Positions 29,521 through 39,272 are shown, numbered from the stretch's first letter. The stretch: DNA of 64,000 nt from Pseudomonas syringae CC1557 (GCF_000452705.1 NZ_CP007014.1:4217501-4281500), one strand, 5' to 3'. Notes: generated by a model not told the origin, from the letters alone. Translations and numbers: made by a program.

Positions 29521-30803
29521 TAATGGTTTCCTTGTTTATTCGCGCCACGTGCGGCACGGTCCTGCAAGCGCCGGGCGCCGGCACTGTCGCCCTGCGCGGC
29601 CAATAGTGCCGCCAGTTGCGCCAGCGATTCGCGATGCTGCGGTTGCAGGTACAACGCCTTGCGATAGAAACCCTGAGCCTGAGCGACGCTGCCTGCCACT
29701 TCACTGAGCAGACCCAGCCAGTAGAACACTTGTGCGACCGGCTCATGCTGTTGCAGATAACGCTCACAGGCAGCTCGCGCCGCACTGCTGTTGCCCTCGT
29801 TGGCAAGGTTCGCGATGCTGTCGAGCAGCACTGATGCGTCTCCATTGGCGGCGGCAGCCGGTCTTGCACTGGGTGCAAAGGCAGCCGAGTTTCGATCAGC
29901 GGGCCTCGGCGCCACGGCTTTTGCGGGCGCTCTTGGCGTTACGTCGGGCGTCGGGCGTATTGCCTTGGGCGCCACGGGGACGCTGGCGGGTGCCGAGACC
30001 GTCTTGTCATGCGGTGCATGCCGGAAAGCGAACGAGTGTGCGATACCTATCGAGCGCATGCCGATGGCTGCCAGCAGATTGCCCTCAGCAGGGCCGATAA
30101 ACAGCAGGCCGTCTTCCCGGGTCAGTTGCTTGAGCACCTGAAACACCCGCTGCTGGGTCTGCTGATCGAAATAGATCACCAGGTTGCGGCAGAACACGAT
30201 GTCGTAGGCCACCTGCGTCGCCAGTTGCGGGTCCAGAAGATTGCCGGCCTGGAAATTCACGCAGGCACTGACCCGCTCGGCGATCTGGAAACCGTCTGTG
30301 ACCGGGTCAAAGTAGCGCTCGCGAAAACCCAGATCGCTGCCTCTGAACGAGTTTTTGCCGTAGATGCCACGCTCGGCCTTGGCAATCGACACCGGACTGA
30401 TATCGATGGCATCGACCTGGAACTGCCGGGCATCGACACCGGCATCGAACAACGCCATCACCATCGAATAAGGTTCTTCGCCGGTCGAGCATGGCAGGCT
30501 GAGAATCCGCAACGGGCGCACACCGCCAAGGCTGGCTACGCGTTCACGGGCCAGCTTGCCCAGCGTCGCGAACGATTCCGGGTAGCGGAAAAACGACGTT
30601 TCCGGAACTATCACCGCTTCGATCAGCGCCTGCTGCTCCTGCGGCGAGGTCACCAGCAGTTGCCAATAGGCGTCACTGTCCGGGCAACCAACCTGAGTGG
30701 CGCGCTGACGCAGTGCGCGTTCAATGATCGCTTCGCCGACCGACGTTACATCAAGCCCGATACGGTCCTTGAGAAAGCTGAAGAAACGCGCGTCGTTATT
30801 CAT
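29520..30803 (-). CDS. wspC: WspC CheR-type methyltransferase with TPR tail
   Basis: A protein of 427 residues. The CheR methyltransferase domain spans about 1-270, with VPETSFFRYPESF, the SAM motif LPCSTGEEPYSM and FCRNLVIYFD. A low-complexity Pro/Ala linker (about 275-330) leads to TPR-like helices at the C-terminus (ARAACERYLQQHEPVAQVFY and the following repeat). WspC methylates glutamates of WspA and sets sensitivity. It overlaps wspB by 4 bases. Confidence 0.95.
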   Translation of the reverse strand: MNNDARFFSFLKDRIGLDVTSVGEAIIERALRQRATQVGCPDSDAYWQLLVTSPQEQQALIEAVIVPETSFFRYPESFATLGKLARERVASLGGVRPLRILSLPCSTGEEPYSMVMALFDAGVDARQFQVDAIDISPVSIAKAERGIYGKNSFRGSDLGFRERYFDPVTDGFQIAERVSACVNFQAGNLLDPQLATQVAYDIVFCRNLVIYFDQQTQQRVFQVLKQLTREDGLLFIGPAEGNLLAAIGMRSIGIAHSFAFRHAPHDKTVSAPASVPVAPKAIRPTPDVTPRAPAKAVAPRPADRNSAAFAPSARPAAAANGDASVLLDSIANLANEGNSSAARAACERYLQQHEPVAQVFYWLGLLSEVAGSVAQAQGFYRKALYLQPQHRESLAQLAALLAAQGDSAGARRLQDRAARGANKQGNH

Positions 30804-31336
30804 TGCGCATCCTCAAGCAGATCAAGACTCATCGGCGTCGCCGGAAACAACAATTCCCGGACCGGCTCGCTCAGCAGCTCGTGGACATGAATCCACTGCA
30901 GCAAACCCTGCTCATCCTCGCGAACGGGTCCCAGATAAGGGGCCAGACGATTATCCAGTCCGTATTCCTTGAACTCGGCAGCAGAGCAACGCAACGTTTG
31001 GGTAGCCTGCTCCAGAATCAGCCCCAACAACGGTGCCTGATGCATGTCGTCGTGCCGATAATGCACCAGCACCATGCGCGTACTGGTGCGTGCACGCGCT
31101 TTCTGGCCGGAGTTCAGGGCGCTGATGTCGATGACCGGCACGATTTCGCCACGGTGAGAAAAAATGCCTGCCACCCAATGGGGCGCTCGGGAAAGGGTCT
31201 TGAGCTTTACCCGTGGCAGGATCTCTGCAATTTCGGTCGCTTCCAGGGCATAGCGGTCTTCACCGATGCAAAACAGCAGGAAGAGCCTGGTGGCGGGCAC
31301 TGACGAATCGTTGCGCCTCGGCGATTGCTCCTTCAT
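30800..31336 (-). CDS. wspB: WspB CheW-like coupling protein
   Basis: A protein of 178 residues that is one CheW domain plus a short basic N-terminus. Typical segments are LFLLFCIGEDRYALEATEIAEILP and GIFSHRGEIVPVIDI. It is one of the two CheW proteins of the Wsp complex, WspD being the other. It lies 9 bases after wspA and overlaps wspC by 4 bases. Confidence 0.94.
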   Translation of the reverse strand: MKEQSPRRNDSSVPATRLFLLFCIGEDRYALEATEIAEILPRVKLKTLSRAPHWVAGIFSHRGEIVPVIDISALNSGQKARARTSTRMVLVHYRHDDMHQAPLLGLILEQATQTLRCSAAEFKEYGLDNRLAPYLGPVREDEQGLLQWIHVHELLSEPVRELLFPATPMSLDLLEDAQ

Positions 31337-31345
31337 GGTCGCGAC

Positions 31346-32974
31346 TCAGACCTTGAAGCGCGATACGCCACTGCGCAAACCGACCGCTACCTGACTCAAC
31401 TCGTCGATGGCGAAACTGGCTTGACGCAGTGAGTCGACGGTCTGGCTGCTGGCGTCGGCCAGTTGCACCAGCGCCTGATTGATCTGCTCGGCACCGGTGG
31501 CTTGCGCCTGCATCCCTTCGTTGACCATCAGCACGCGCGGTGCCAGCGCCTGAACCTGATGAATGATCTGCGACAATTGCTCACCGACCTGAGTGACTTC
31601 AAACATGCCACGGCGCACTTCTTCGGAAAACTTGTCCATGCCCATAACGCCAGCGGAGACCGCTGACTGGATCTCGCGCACCATCTGCTCGATGTCGTAA
31701 GTGGCAACCGCGGTCTGGTCGGCCAGGCGCCGCACCTCGGTAGCCACCACCGCGAAACCGCGGCCGTACTCGCCCGCCTTCTCCGCTTCGATCGCGGCGT
31801 TCAACGACAGCAGGTTGGTCTGGTCGGCCACCTTGACGATGGTCACCACCACCTGATTGATGTTGCCGGCCTTCTCATTGAGGATCGCCAGCTTGGCGTT
31901 GACCAGATTGGCTGCGCCCATTACCTGATGCATGGTGTCTTCCATGCGCGCCAGCCCCTGCTGACCCGAGCCCGCCAGCGTCGACGCCTGATCAGCCGCC
32001 GACGTGACTTCGGTCATGGTGCGCACCAGATCACGCGATGTCGCGGCAATCTCGCGCGACGTTGCACCGATTTCGGTGGTAGTCGCGGCGGTTTCAGTGG
32101 CTGTGGCCTGTTGCTGACGCGAGGTAGCAGCGATTTCGGTAACCGAGGTGGTGACCTGCACCGAAGAACGCTGAGCCTGTGCCACCAGCGCGACGAGGTC
32201 GGTCATCATGTCATTGAAGCCGGTTTCAACCGTATTGAATTCATCCTTGCGAGCCAGGCTGAGACGTGTGCTCAAATCGCCGGTGCGCATGGTGTCGAGA
32301 ATACGCACGATGAGCTGCATCGGCGCCATGATCGAGCGCATCAGCAGCAGACCGCAAGCGGCAGCGGCCATGAGAGCGACCAGCAGGGAGAGGATCATGC
32401 TGATCTTGGCTGCCAATACGGCATTGACGATATTGTTGGTCGCCTCGTCAGCCAGTTTTTTATTGGCAACAATGAGTTCGTTGAGCTGCTTGCGGCCTGC
32501 AAGCCAGACCGGATTGACATCGCCAAAAAGTTCGGCACGTGCGCCCGCATAGTCACCGCGGTCATATTTGGCCAGCACGTCGTCGAGCATGCGGGCGTAG
32601 TTTTCGCGGCGTTTTTCAAAGACCTCGAATCTGTCTTTGTCTTCCTTGTCGAAGATGGACGTCTTGTAACCATCCATCTGCGCCTGCAGGTTATCGTCAA
32701 ACCCCTGGTATTGGTCTTTTTCCTGTTTGGTCAGCGGACGTGCCGCGCCTTCGGAGATCAACTCCAGCGTGCGAATATAGCTTTCACCCCAGGCACTGCG
32801 AACCAGCGTACTGTAATAGACGCCTGGCAGCGCATCGAGGCGAACCTGCTCTTCACTGGACTCGATGGACAACAGCCGGGAATAAGACACAACCACCATC
32901 AGCAGCATGATGGCGATGATGACGGCAAAGCTCGCCAGAATCCGTTGGCGCAAGGTCCAGTTCTTCACAGTCAT
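31346..32974 (-). CDS. wspA: WspA methyl-accepting chemoreceptor
   Basis: A protein of 542 residues. TM1 is at about 12-32 and TM2 at about 189-212. A periplasmic four-helix-bundle domain lies between them, followed by HAMP and a long cytoplasmic signalling coiled coil. The MCP tip (NLLSLNAAIEAEKAGEYGRGFAVVA region) is intact. WspA senses surface contact or envelope stress and drives WspE. As first gene of the operon it faces a 279-base divergent spacer that should carry the wsp promoter. Confidence 0.95.
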   Translation of the reverse strand: MTVKNWTLRQRILASFAVIIAIMLLMVVVSYSRLLSIESSEEQVRLDALPGVYYSTLVRSAWGESYIRTLELISEGAARPLTKQEKDQYQGFDDNLQAQMDGYKTSIFDKEDKDRFEVFEKRRENYARMLDDVLAKYDRGDYAGARAELFGDVNPVWLAGRKQLNELIVANKKLADEATNNIVNAVLAAKISMILSLLVALMAAAACGLLLMRSIMAPMQLIVRILDTMRTGDLSTRLSLARKDEFNTVETGFNDMMTDLVALVAQAQRSSVQVTTSVTEIAATSRQQQATATETAATTTEIGATSREIAATSRDLVRTMTEVTSAADQASTLAGSGQQGLARMEDTMHQVMGAANLVNAKLAILNEKAGNINQVVVTIVKVADQTNLLSLNAAIEAEKAGEYGRGFAVVATEVRRLADQTAVATYDIEQMVREIQSAVSAGVMGMDKFSEEVRRGMFEVTQVGEQLSQIIHQVQALAPRVLMVNEGMQAQATGAEQINQALVQLADASSQTVDSLRQASFAIDELSQVAVGLRSGVSRFKV

Positions 32975-33253
32975 CCCTCAAGAGTTCAACGACGGCGTCA
33001 GCCGTGTTCAAGATGCAGACCGATAACGGTCCAGGCGGCGTGAGTATAGCCCAGCCTTGAATGGCCAGGCGGGCGAGACGAGAATCAACTCGTCAGGCCA
33101 GTCCAATCGCACACTTCTATTGATGTCGGCAACTGTCCGCACTACTTGAGCGTCACGTGTGCCGAATAAGCAGTGTCCATAAATAGTTAGCACTTGCAGG
33201 GTGAATCACGCACGTAAGCTTCGTCGCATCTTCATTCACGACAAGGCACTTCG
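32975..33253. other. divergent spacer between wspA and the giant LRR gene
   Basis: This is 279 bases with promoters expected for both directions. I looked for an HrpL-type box (GGAACC, 15-16 bases, CCAC) before the giant gene and saw none. AT-rich sequence around 33170-33200 could hold the rightward promoter. Confidence 0.45.
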
Positions 33254-36200
33254 ATGCTCGATTCATTACTGTCGGACCACGCTCCGACACCCCCTCACGT
33301 GCAACACATAAAAGACAAGATACCCGACTGGCTGCTTCAGGCCGCCCCCCCTGTGCACGCTACCTTGCGCAAGGCCTCCGGGCGTGCGCCGCAATGGCTG
33401 ACCAACGCTCGCACATCCAGTCCCGAGCAGCTCGAGGAACTGCAACGGCTGTACGCCGAGCACCGTAGCAACGAGCAAAAGGTCCGTCCGACTCTTGATG
33501 GTCTCTCTACCCTGCAGGACTTCGCACAACCCTTGCTGACAGCCGCCATCCAGGAGCACTTCGGACTGGACCTGGACGTTGCCAATACCTGGCTGTTTCA
33601 CGCCAGTCGCGCAAAGATCGATCAGTCGTTCATTACGGCGTCCAAAGACCCGATCGTTCAGGCCAATATCGCCCTCAAAGCCGCCAATCAAACATTGCTC
33701 AACGCCGCTCTACAGAACTTCGAAGTCTGGGAAACAGTGCCAGGCGCAATGGACTCGGACGCAGGCATCAACGCCGAAGTGCTTTCATCTTTCACTATCA
33801 TGGGCAATGCCATTGAGGGCAACTCTTTGCCTGTTTCCCCTACCGGGTTCGCAACGCTGTGCCGCGAACTGGATCTGGGCGGCAAGTATCAGGAGCATAT
33901 CAAATCCGTCTTCAGTGCATCCTCGACGCCCGAAGAAACTTCAGACGCAGCAGCATTGAGACTACGCAATAACTTCATGCAACTGGAGTCCTCTTCCATA
34001 AAGCTCCAGTTGCAGATTGCCGCTCTTCAAGGGTTGGTCAGCGCTCCCTTGAAGGCCGCGCTACTGGAGTTTCTCGATGGCAGACAAAACGTCCTGCTGG
34101 ATAACACGCGGGTCAACTGCAGCGTGCTGTGCCTGGGGGATGTCGAGCTTAACGGGCTGTTCGTTATCAGCAAGGACAGGACCAGCGCAACCGGTCTGGA
34201 AAAAATTGTCGTCTACCTACCTGATGATCCGGTCGCACCGCTGAAAGAATACGACTCGGTCGAGGTGTTCATAAACTCGCTGCGCGAGCGGATGTTCGTC
34301 AAAGGGTATCTGAGTTTCTTCAAACGCTTCATACCGGCGCGTCATCGAAATGCAGCGCTTGAGCAACTGTTCGAACGCCTGCATCCCAAGGTCAAGAAAG
34401 GCGGCTTTTTCGAAGGCCAGTGGCTGGAGCGTGAAGAGAATCGAAACGCCCGACTGCATCTGAGAGAAACCCCGTTGAACGGTCCTTTGCTGGACGAGCT
34501 GTACGATCGCAAGCGGGCCGTACTGCGCGATGATGCCTTGTTTCAGGGGGTGCCTACGGCGGACGAAAACCAGAAGACGTTCGACGAACGGGTGCAGTAC
34601 TTCAAGAGCAAAGCCCTGGATGTCCTGAACATCGCGAGCTTTGTGGTTCCGGGGTTGGGTGAGCTGATGCTGGCTGTGACCGCCGGGCAACTGATCCATG
34701 AAGTGTATGAGGGTGTGGAAAGCTGGGCGAAAGACGAGCAACAGCAAGCGTTCGCTTACCTGTTCGATGTGGTAGAAAACATTGCCTTGATATCAGCGCT
34801 CGGCGCTGTGGGGGCCGCAGCCGCTGGTATTCCAGCGCTGCAAGTGCCCGAGTTCGTCAGCGCTCTCAAAAGCGTCGAGTTGCCGGACGGCTCGACACGT
34901 CTGTGGAAGCCCGACCTGACCCCGTTCGCCTATGACATCGTGCTGCCAGAAGGCCTGCAGCCAGACGCTGAAGGCCTGTACACATGGCAAGGCAAGCGGT
35001 GGCTGCCTCTTGAAGGGCGAACCTATTCCGTCAAACCCGGCAAGACCGGCGATGGCTACAGGATGGAACATCCAAGCCGCCCGGATAGCTATCAGCCAGC
35101 CTTGCGGCACAATGGTGCCGGGGCCTGGCTGCATGAACTGGATCAGCCGCTTGAAATGGAAGGCCTGAAGCTGTTTCGCCGACTGGGATATTCCAGCGAG
35201 GTGTTTTCCGACGCCTCTGCCGGGCACATATTGACCGCCAGTAACACCTCTGAATCAGTCATGCGTCAGGTACTTGCTGATCAGCAACGCCCGCCTGCCT
35301 TGCTCGAAGACACAGCACGCCGGTTTAAACTGGATCAGGAGATCAATCGTTTCATTGAGCAAATGGAAGCGCATGACGCCAATGCCGCACCCGCTCTGCA
35401 ACTGGAACTGTTGAGCCAGGAGCCAGGCTGGCCGAACAATCGTGCGCTGGCGCTGATAGATGTCGACGACGCCACCCTTCAGACATTCGCTCCAGTGCAT
35501 CAGACTGCCGCCCAGGAAACCATCACCATTCGCACAGACCAGCCCGATGCCCTGCGCCAAGCGCTGGAAGGTTTGAGCAACAGAGAAATCCAGACTCTGC
35601 TCAACGAAGAGTTCGGCGCAGGTCAGCTCGGAATGTCGACGCGACTGGCCACGCTTCGGGCGCAACTGGCGGCCCGTGCCCGCACGTCCAGAGCCTCGCT
35701 GTTCGAATCACATTACCGCGCATTGAAGGTTGCCGATGCGGACGGCACCCAAACCATCCAGCATGCGTTTTCCGGCCTTCCGCCGCTGATTACAGAGGAG
35801 CTGGCTAGCCACGCATCGTCAGCAGAACGGGAGCAACTGACGATAGAGCATCGTGTACCGTTACGAATTGCCGAAGAAGCCAGCGCGTATCTGCAGCAAG
35901 TCCGGCTGGCGCGTGCCTATGAAGGACTTTATCTGACATCAGTGGCCAGTACCGATACGGATCGTCTTGTTCTGCACAGCCTTGAAGCCCTGTCACAATG
36001 GCCATCACAGGTCAGGCTGGAGGTCCGTGATCGCTATTTCGGTGGCCCACTGATCGACAGCATCGGGCCGCAGGATGCGCCGATTCGCAAGGTGCTGATA
36101 AGAGAGGGCAATGGTTACCAGACCCGTGACGCCAATGATCTGCACCTGCATGGTCTGGACGATCTGTATTCGTCAGTGCTTCACGCGTTGCCCGATGCCG

Positions 36201-39200
36201 AGCGCAACCAACTGGGCTTTGCCCATCCCGGCCAGGGTGGGGAGCTGGCGATCATGATCCGGCAAAACCCTCTACCCCGCCGCCAGCTTGCTCCATTGCT
36301 TAAAATGCACACAGTCAAGCCAGGCTCCAGATCGCCAATGCGTCTGGCAGACGGCCGTCTGGGCTATCCGTTGAGTGGGCGCGGCGCTACCGACTGGCAC
36401 ATGACCGACGAAAGCCTGCTGGACAAGATCCGCCTGCTGGAACTGGAGGATGCGTTTCCTGAGGACATCCTCAGCCGACTGCGTCATGTCGGCCTGGATA
36501 ACAGGTCAATCGACCAGCGGCTCAACGGCCTGCTGAGTGAGCAACTGGACCTGCGAGCAAGCATCGCTGTCTGGACCGATGAAACCGTCGAATTGCCGCC
36601 CATGAGTCAGGCGCACATAAACAGCCGGGAACGCATCAGTGAAGCAATCTGGACTCACTGGCGCCTCAACAATCTGCCCGAGATCGGGCGGGCGTTCGAA
36701 CCCCTGCGTTTGCAGCATGTGTCTCTGACTGATTTCCCTCGATTTCTGCCCGATTTCTTCTTTACACGCGTGACAGGGCTGCATCTGGACAATATCTCGG
36801 TCGAAACAAGAGTGCTATCTGGCGCCGAAGCCTCAGGGTCTGCGGACATGAGTCTGCCGCGGCAGTTGAGCAACACGTTCGAGCTTGGGCGTTTTTTGCA
36901 ACGCTTCCCGAATATGCGATCACTGAGCATGCTCAGCGAACCGGCTGCCGGGCTGAACCCCGAGTTCTCGGTGTTTCAAAACGTGCTTCGAGAAGTGTCC
37001 CGCGTGCAGCCTCGACTCACCGAACTGAGCCTGATCAACCAGGAGATATTTCTGGATCAGCAGCAGATGGACTATTTCCAGACCATGCCTGAACTCAGGT
37101 TACTGGACCTGAGCGGCAATCGGCTTGCCAACCTGCTGCCCATGGACCTTGGCTGGCTCCAGCTTGATCGACTGGTACTGGAGCGGTTAGGCATGAGGCA
37201 CTGGCCTTCATGGCTGAGTGATATGATCCCGAACAATATCCGGGAGTTGTCAGTAGCCCACAACAACCTCACGGAGCTTCCAGACCGGATTCTCGATAAT
37301 CCGTCCGGCACTGGACATCAGACGCTGATCGACTTGCGCGGCAACAGCCTGTCCCGGCACAGCACGATCCATGCGCGCATCAATGAGTCGCCACCCGGCA
37401 GCTCTTTCCGGTTTGTCATGCACACTCCGCCCGCGGTGCAGGCCTACGTGGACACGCAACTGCAGCAAGGCGCTGAGTTGTTCGCGGCGCTTGATCAGTG
37501 GACTCACGCATCCAGCTCACTGGCCACTCCGAGTGGACAGGTCATCGAAGCACGCCGCCAGATCGGCAGGGTGCTGATGGATCACTGGCGAGCATTCAGT
37601 CTGGGCCAGATTCACGCGCCAATGCGCCTTTCCGGCATCGCCCTGGTCGACTTTCCACGTCAACTGCCGACGTTCTTTTATCGTCAGGTACGCTATCTGC
37701 AACTGAGCAGAATCAACGGCACCGCATCTGATCTCGACCAGTTTTTGCGGCGCATGACTGATCTGTGCTCGCTGGAAATAAACGGGCACATTACACCGCT
37801 GGCTCAACTGCCACCTGCGCTGCTTGAGCTTCGATCACTTCGTTCGCTGTCGCTGATGGATCAGGGAATGCTGATCCACCAGCAGCATATCGATTTCCTC
37901 AGTCGCATTCCCGCGCTTGAACGGCTGGAACTGGACCACAACCGGATCGGAACCATCACCACCCTGTCGGGGTTCAACAACACCGCGCTCAACTGGCTGT
38001 CACTGAGCAACGTCGGCCTGGCCGCATGGCCAGTCTGGCTGGATGAACTGGTTCCTGCGCAACTGAGGGGGCTGCTGCTTGAAGGGAATCTGATCACCGA
38101 GCTGCCAGAACACATTCTTGCCAACCCGGACAGCGAGCATTCGCACACGGAAATAAGCCTCCTCAACAACCCGCTGTCTGAAGACACCATGCGTCGTGCA
38201 CATCTTTCAGACCGTTACGGACGCTCATTCAGCTTCGACATGGACCTGCCGCGTGAAATCAGTGCGATGGGCTGGCCAGAAGACGAGAGTTCGGACTCTT
38301 CGCTGTCAGATTACATGTCGCCAGACAGCCGCCTATCCACGCCAGAGCCTGCCACTGCCGAGCCTTGGCTGGACGAAAGCAACATGCTGAGTAACGAACG
38401 ACGCGAATTGTGGGCGCAACTGGAAGCCAGCGAGCATACCCGCAACCTTCTGGACCTGATCGATTCTTTGCGCCACAGCGCTGATTATCGCAACACGGCC
38501 AGTCGGCCAGCGCTACAGGAACGCGTCTGGCGTGTACTCGCCACCGTGAATCATGATCCTCAATTGGCGATGACCCTGAACGCTATCGCTGAAGAACCCC
38601 TCAGGATATTTCGTGATAACAGTACCTGCCCGGACGGCATCGCTCTGGAGTTTAACCAGATGGAGGTGCTGGTATTCACCCGCCAGACCCTTCAGGAAGT
38701 ATCACCCGGGCAGCGCGGCGCAATGCTTTATCGGTTGACTACCCGCCTCTATCGCCTCTCAGAGCTGGACGCCGCCGCTCGCGAGCAGGCCGGAACCAGG
38801 GACGAAGCCGAAGTCCGTCTGGCCTACCGCACACACTGGTCCAGCGTTCTGGACTTGCCTGTGCCGCCCGAAAGTATGCTTTTCGAAGCCCATGCCTCCA
38901 TCCGCCCCGGAGAGCTCGATACCGCGCTTCTGCGTGTACAGACCGGAGAACGAGGTGAGCCGTTTCTGCGCTTCGCCGCGCAGCAGGATTACTGGGTCAG
39001 CTATCTGCGAGAAACCCATCAGGAACGGTTCGACACACTTGAACGCGCATACCGAGCCGACCTTACCCGGCTGACCGACGAGTTCGAGCTGCGTAACATC
39101 AGCCTTGATAGCGCCGAATATGAGGGGCGGATTAGAGAGTTCGAAGCACGTTTCAAGAATCAGGAAGCAACGCTGATCAAAGAACTGACCAACGCTGAGG

Positions 39201-39217
39201 GCATGGAACACCATTAA
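33254..39217 (+). CDS. giant toxin-like LRR protein with NEL-type E3 ubiquitin ligase region
   Basis: A protein of 1987 residues with no signal peptide. Residues 1 to about 1100 resemble the dermonecrotic-toxin-like DUF6543 region of large Pseudomonas proteins. This part includes a hydrophobic stretch (455-530, ASFVVPGLGELMLAV and ENIALISALGAVGAAAAG). Two related modules follow (about 1125-1390 and 1432-1665), each with leucine-rich repeats such as LRLLDLSGNRLANL and LERLELDHNRIGTI. After a Ser/Asp-rich linker, the C-terminal helical part has TCPDGIALEFNQME with Cys1792-Pro-Asp1794. That matches the catalytic Cys-x-Asp of IpaH/SspH NEL ligases, which follow LRRs in the same order. The likely role is an effector or toxin that ubiquitinates host proteins. 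The export route is unknown. Confidence 0.82.
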   Translation: MLDSLLSDHAPTPPHVQHIKDKIPDWLLQAAPPVHATLRKASGRAPQWLTNARTSSPEQLEELQRLYAEHRSNEQKVRPTLDGLSTLQDFAQPLLTAAIQEHFGLDLDVANTWLFHASRAKIDQSFITASKDPIVQANIALKAANQTLLNAALQNFEVWETVPGAMDSDAGINAEVLSSFTIMGNAIEGNSLPVSPTGFATLCRELDLGGKYQEHIKSVFSASSTPEETSDAAALRLRNNFMQLESSSIKLQLQIAALQGLVSAPLKAALLEFLDGRQNVLLDNTRVNCSVLCLGDVELNGLFVISKDRTSATGLEKIVVYLPDDPVAPLKEYDSVEVFINSLRERMFVKGYLSFFKRFIPARHRNAALEQLFERLHPKVKKGGFFEGQWLEREENRNARLHLRETPLNGPLLDELYDRKRAVLRDDALFQGVPTADENQKTFDERVQYFKSKALDVLNIASFVVPGLGELMLAVTAGQLIHEVYEGVESWAKDEQQQAFAYLFDVVENIALISALGAVGAAAAGIPALQVPEFVSALKSVELPDGSTRLWKPDLTPFAYDIVLPEGLQPDAEGLYTWQGKRWLPLEGRTYSVKPGKTGDGYRMEHPSRPDSYQPALRHNGAGAWLHELDQPLEMEGLKLFRRLGYSSEVFSDASAGHILTASNTSESVMRQVLADQQRPPALLEDTARRFKLDQEINRFIEQMEAHDANAAPALQLELLSQEPGWPNNRALALIDVDDATLQTFAPVHQTAAQETITIRTDQPDALRQALEGLSNREIQTLLNEEFGAGQLGMSTRLATLRAQLAARARTSRASLFESHYRALKVADADGTQTIQHAFSGLPPLITEELASHASSAEREQLTIEHRVPLRIAEEASAYLQQVRLARAYEGLYLTSVASTDTDRLVLHSLEALSQWPSQVRLEVRDRYFGGPLIDSIGPQDAPIRKVLIREGNGYQTRDANDLHLHGLDDLYSSVLHALPDAERNQLGFAHPGQGGELAIMIRQNPLPRRQLAPLLKMHTVKPGSRSPMRLADGRLGYPLSGRGATDWHMTDESLLDKIRLLELEDAFPEDILSRLRHVGLDNRSIDQRLNGLLSEQLDLRASIAVWTDETVELPPMSQAHINSRERISEAIWTHWRLNNLPEIGRAFEPLRLQHVSLTDFPRFLPDFFFTRVTGLHLDNISVETRVLSGAEASGSADMSLPRQLSNTFELGRFLQRFPNMRSLSMLSEPAAGLNPEFSVFQNVLREVSRVQPRLTELSLINQEIFLDQQQMDYFQTMPELRLLDLSGNRLANLLPMDLGWLQLDRLVLERLGMRHWPSWLSDMIPNNIRELSVAHNNLTELPDRILDNPSGTGHQTLIDLRGNSLSRHSTIHARINESPPGSSFRFVMHTPPAVQAYVDTQLQQGAELFAALDQWTHASSSLATPSGQVIEARRQIGRVLMDHWRAFSLGQIHAPMRLSGIALVDFPRQLPTFFYRQVRYLQLSRINGTASDLDQFLRRMTDLCSLEINGHITPLAQLPPALLELRSLRSLSLMDQGMLIHQQHIDFLSRIPALERLELDHNRIGTITTLSGFNNTALNWLSLSNVGLAAWPVWLDELVPAQLRGLLLEGNLITELPEHILANPDSEHSHTEISLLNNPLSEDTMRRAHLSDRYGRSFSFDMDLPREISAMGWPEDESSDSSLSDYMSPDSRLSTPEPATAEPWLDESNMLSNERRELWAQLEASEHTRNLLDLIDSLRHSADYRNTASRPALQERVWRVLATVNHDPQLAMTLNAIAEEPLRIFRDNSTCPDGIALEFNQMEVLVFTRQTLQEVSPGQRGAMLYRLTTRLYRLSELDAAAREQAGTRDEAEVRLAYRTHWSSVLDLPVPPESMLFEAHASIRPGELDTALLRVQTGERGEPFLRFAAQQDYWVSYLRETHQERFDTLERAYRADLTRLTDEFELRNISLDSAEYEGRIREFEARFKNQEATLIKELTNAEGMEHH

Positions 39218-39272
39218 TCAGCCGGGTCGCCTGATACCGAAGCGTATCACTCGACCCGCTGGCAACAGCGGC

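Noticed and set aside
33110..33253. Hrp box (type III secretion promoter) before the giant LRR gene
   Set aside because: I looked for GGAACC followed 15-16 bases later by CCAC. The nearest match, GGCAACTG near 33128, lacks the second half at proper spacing.
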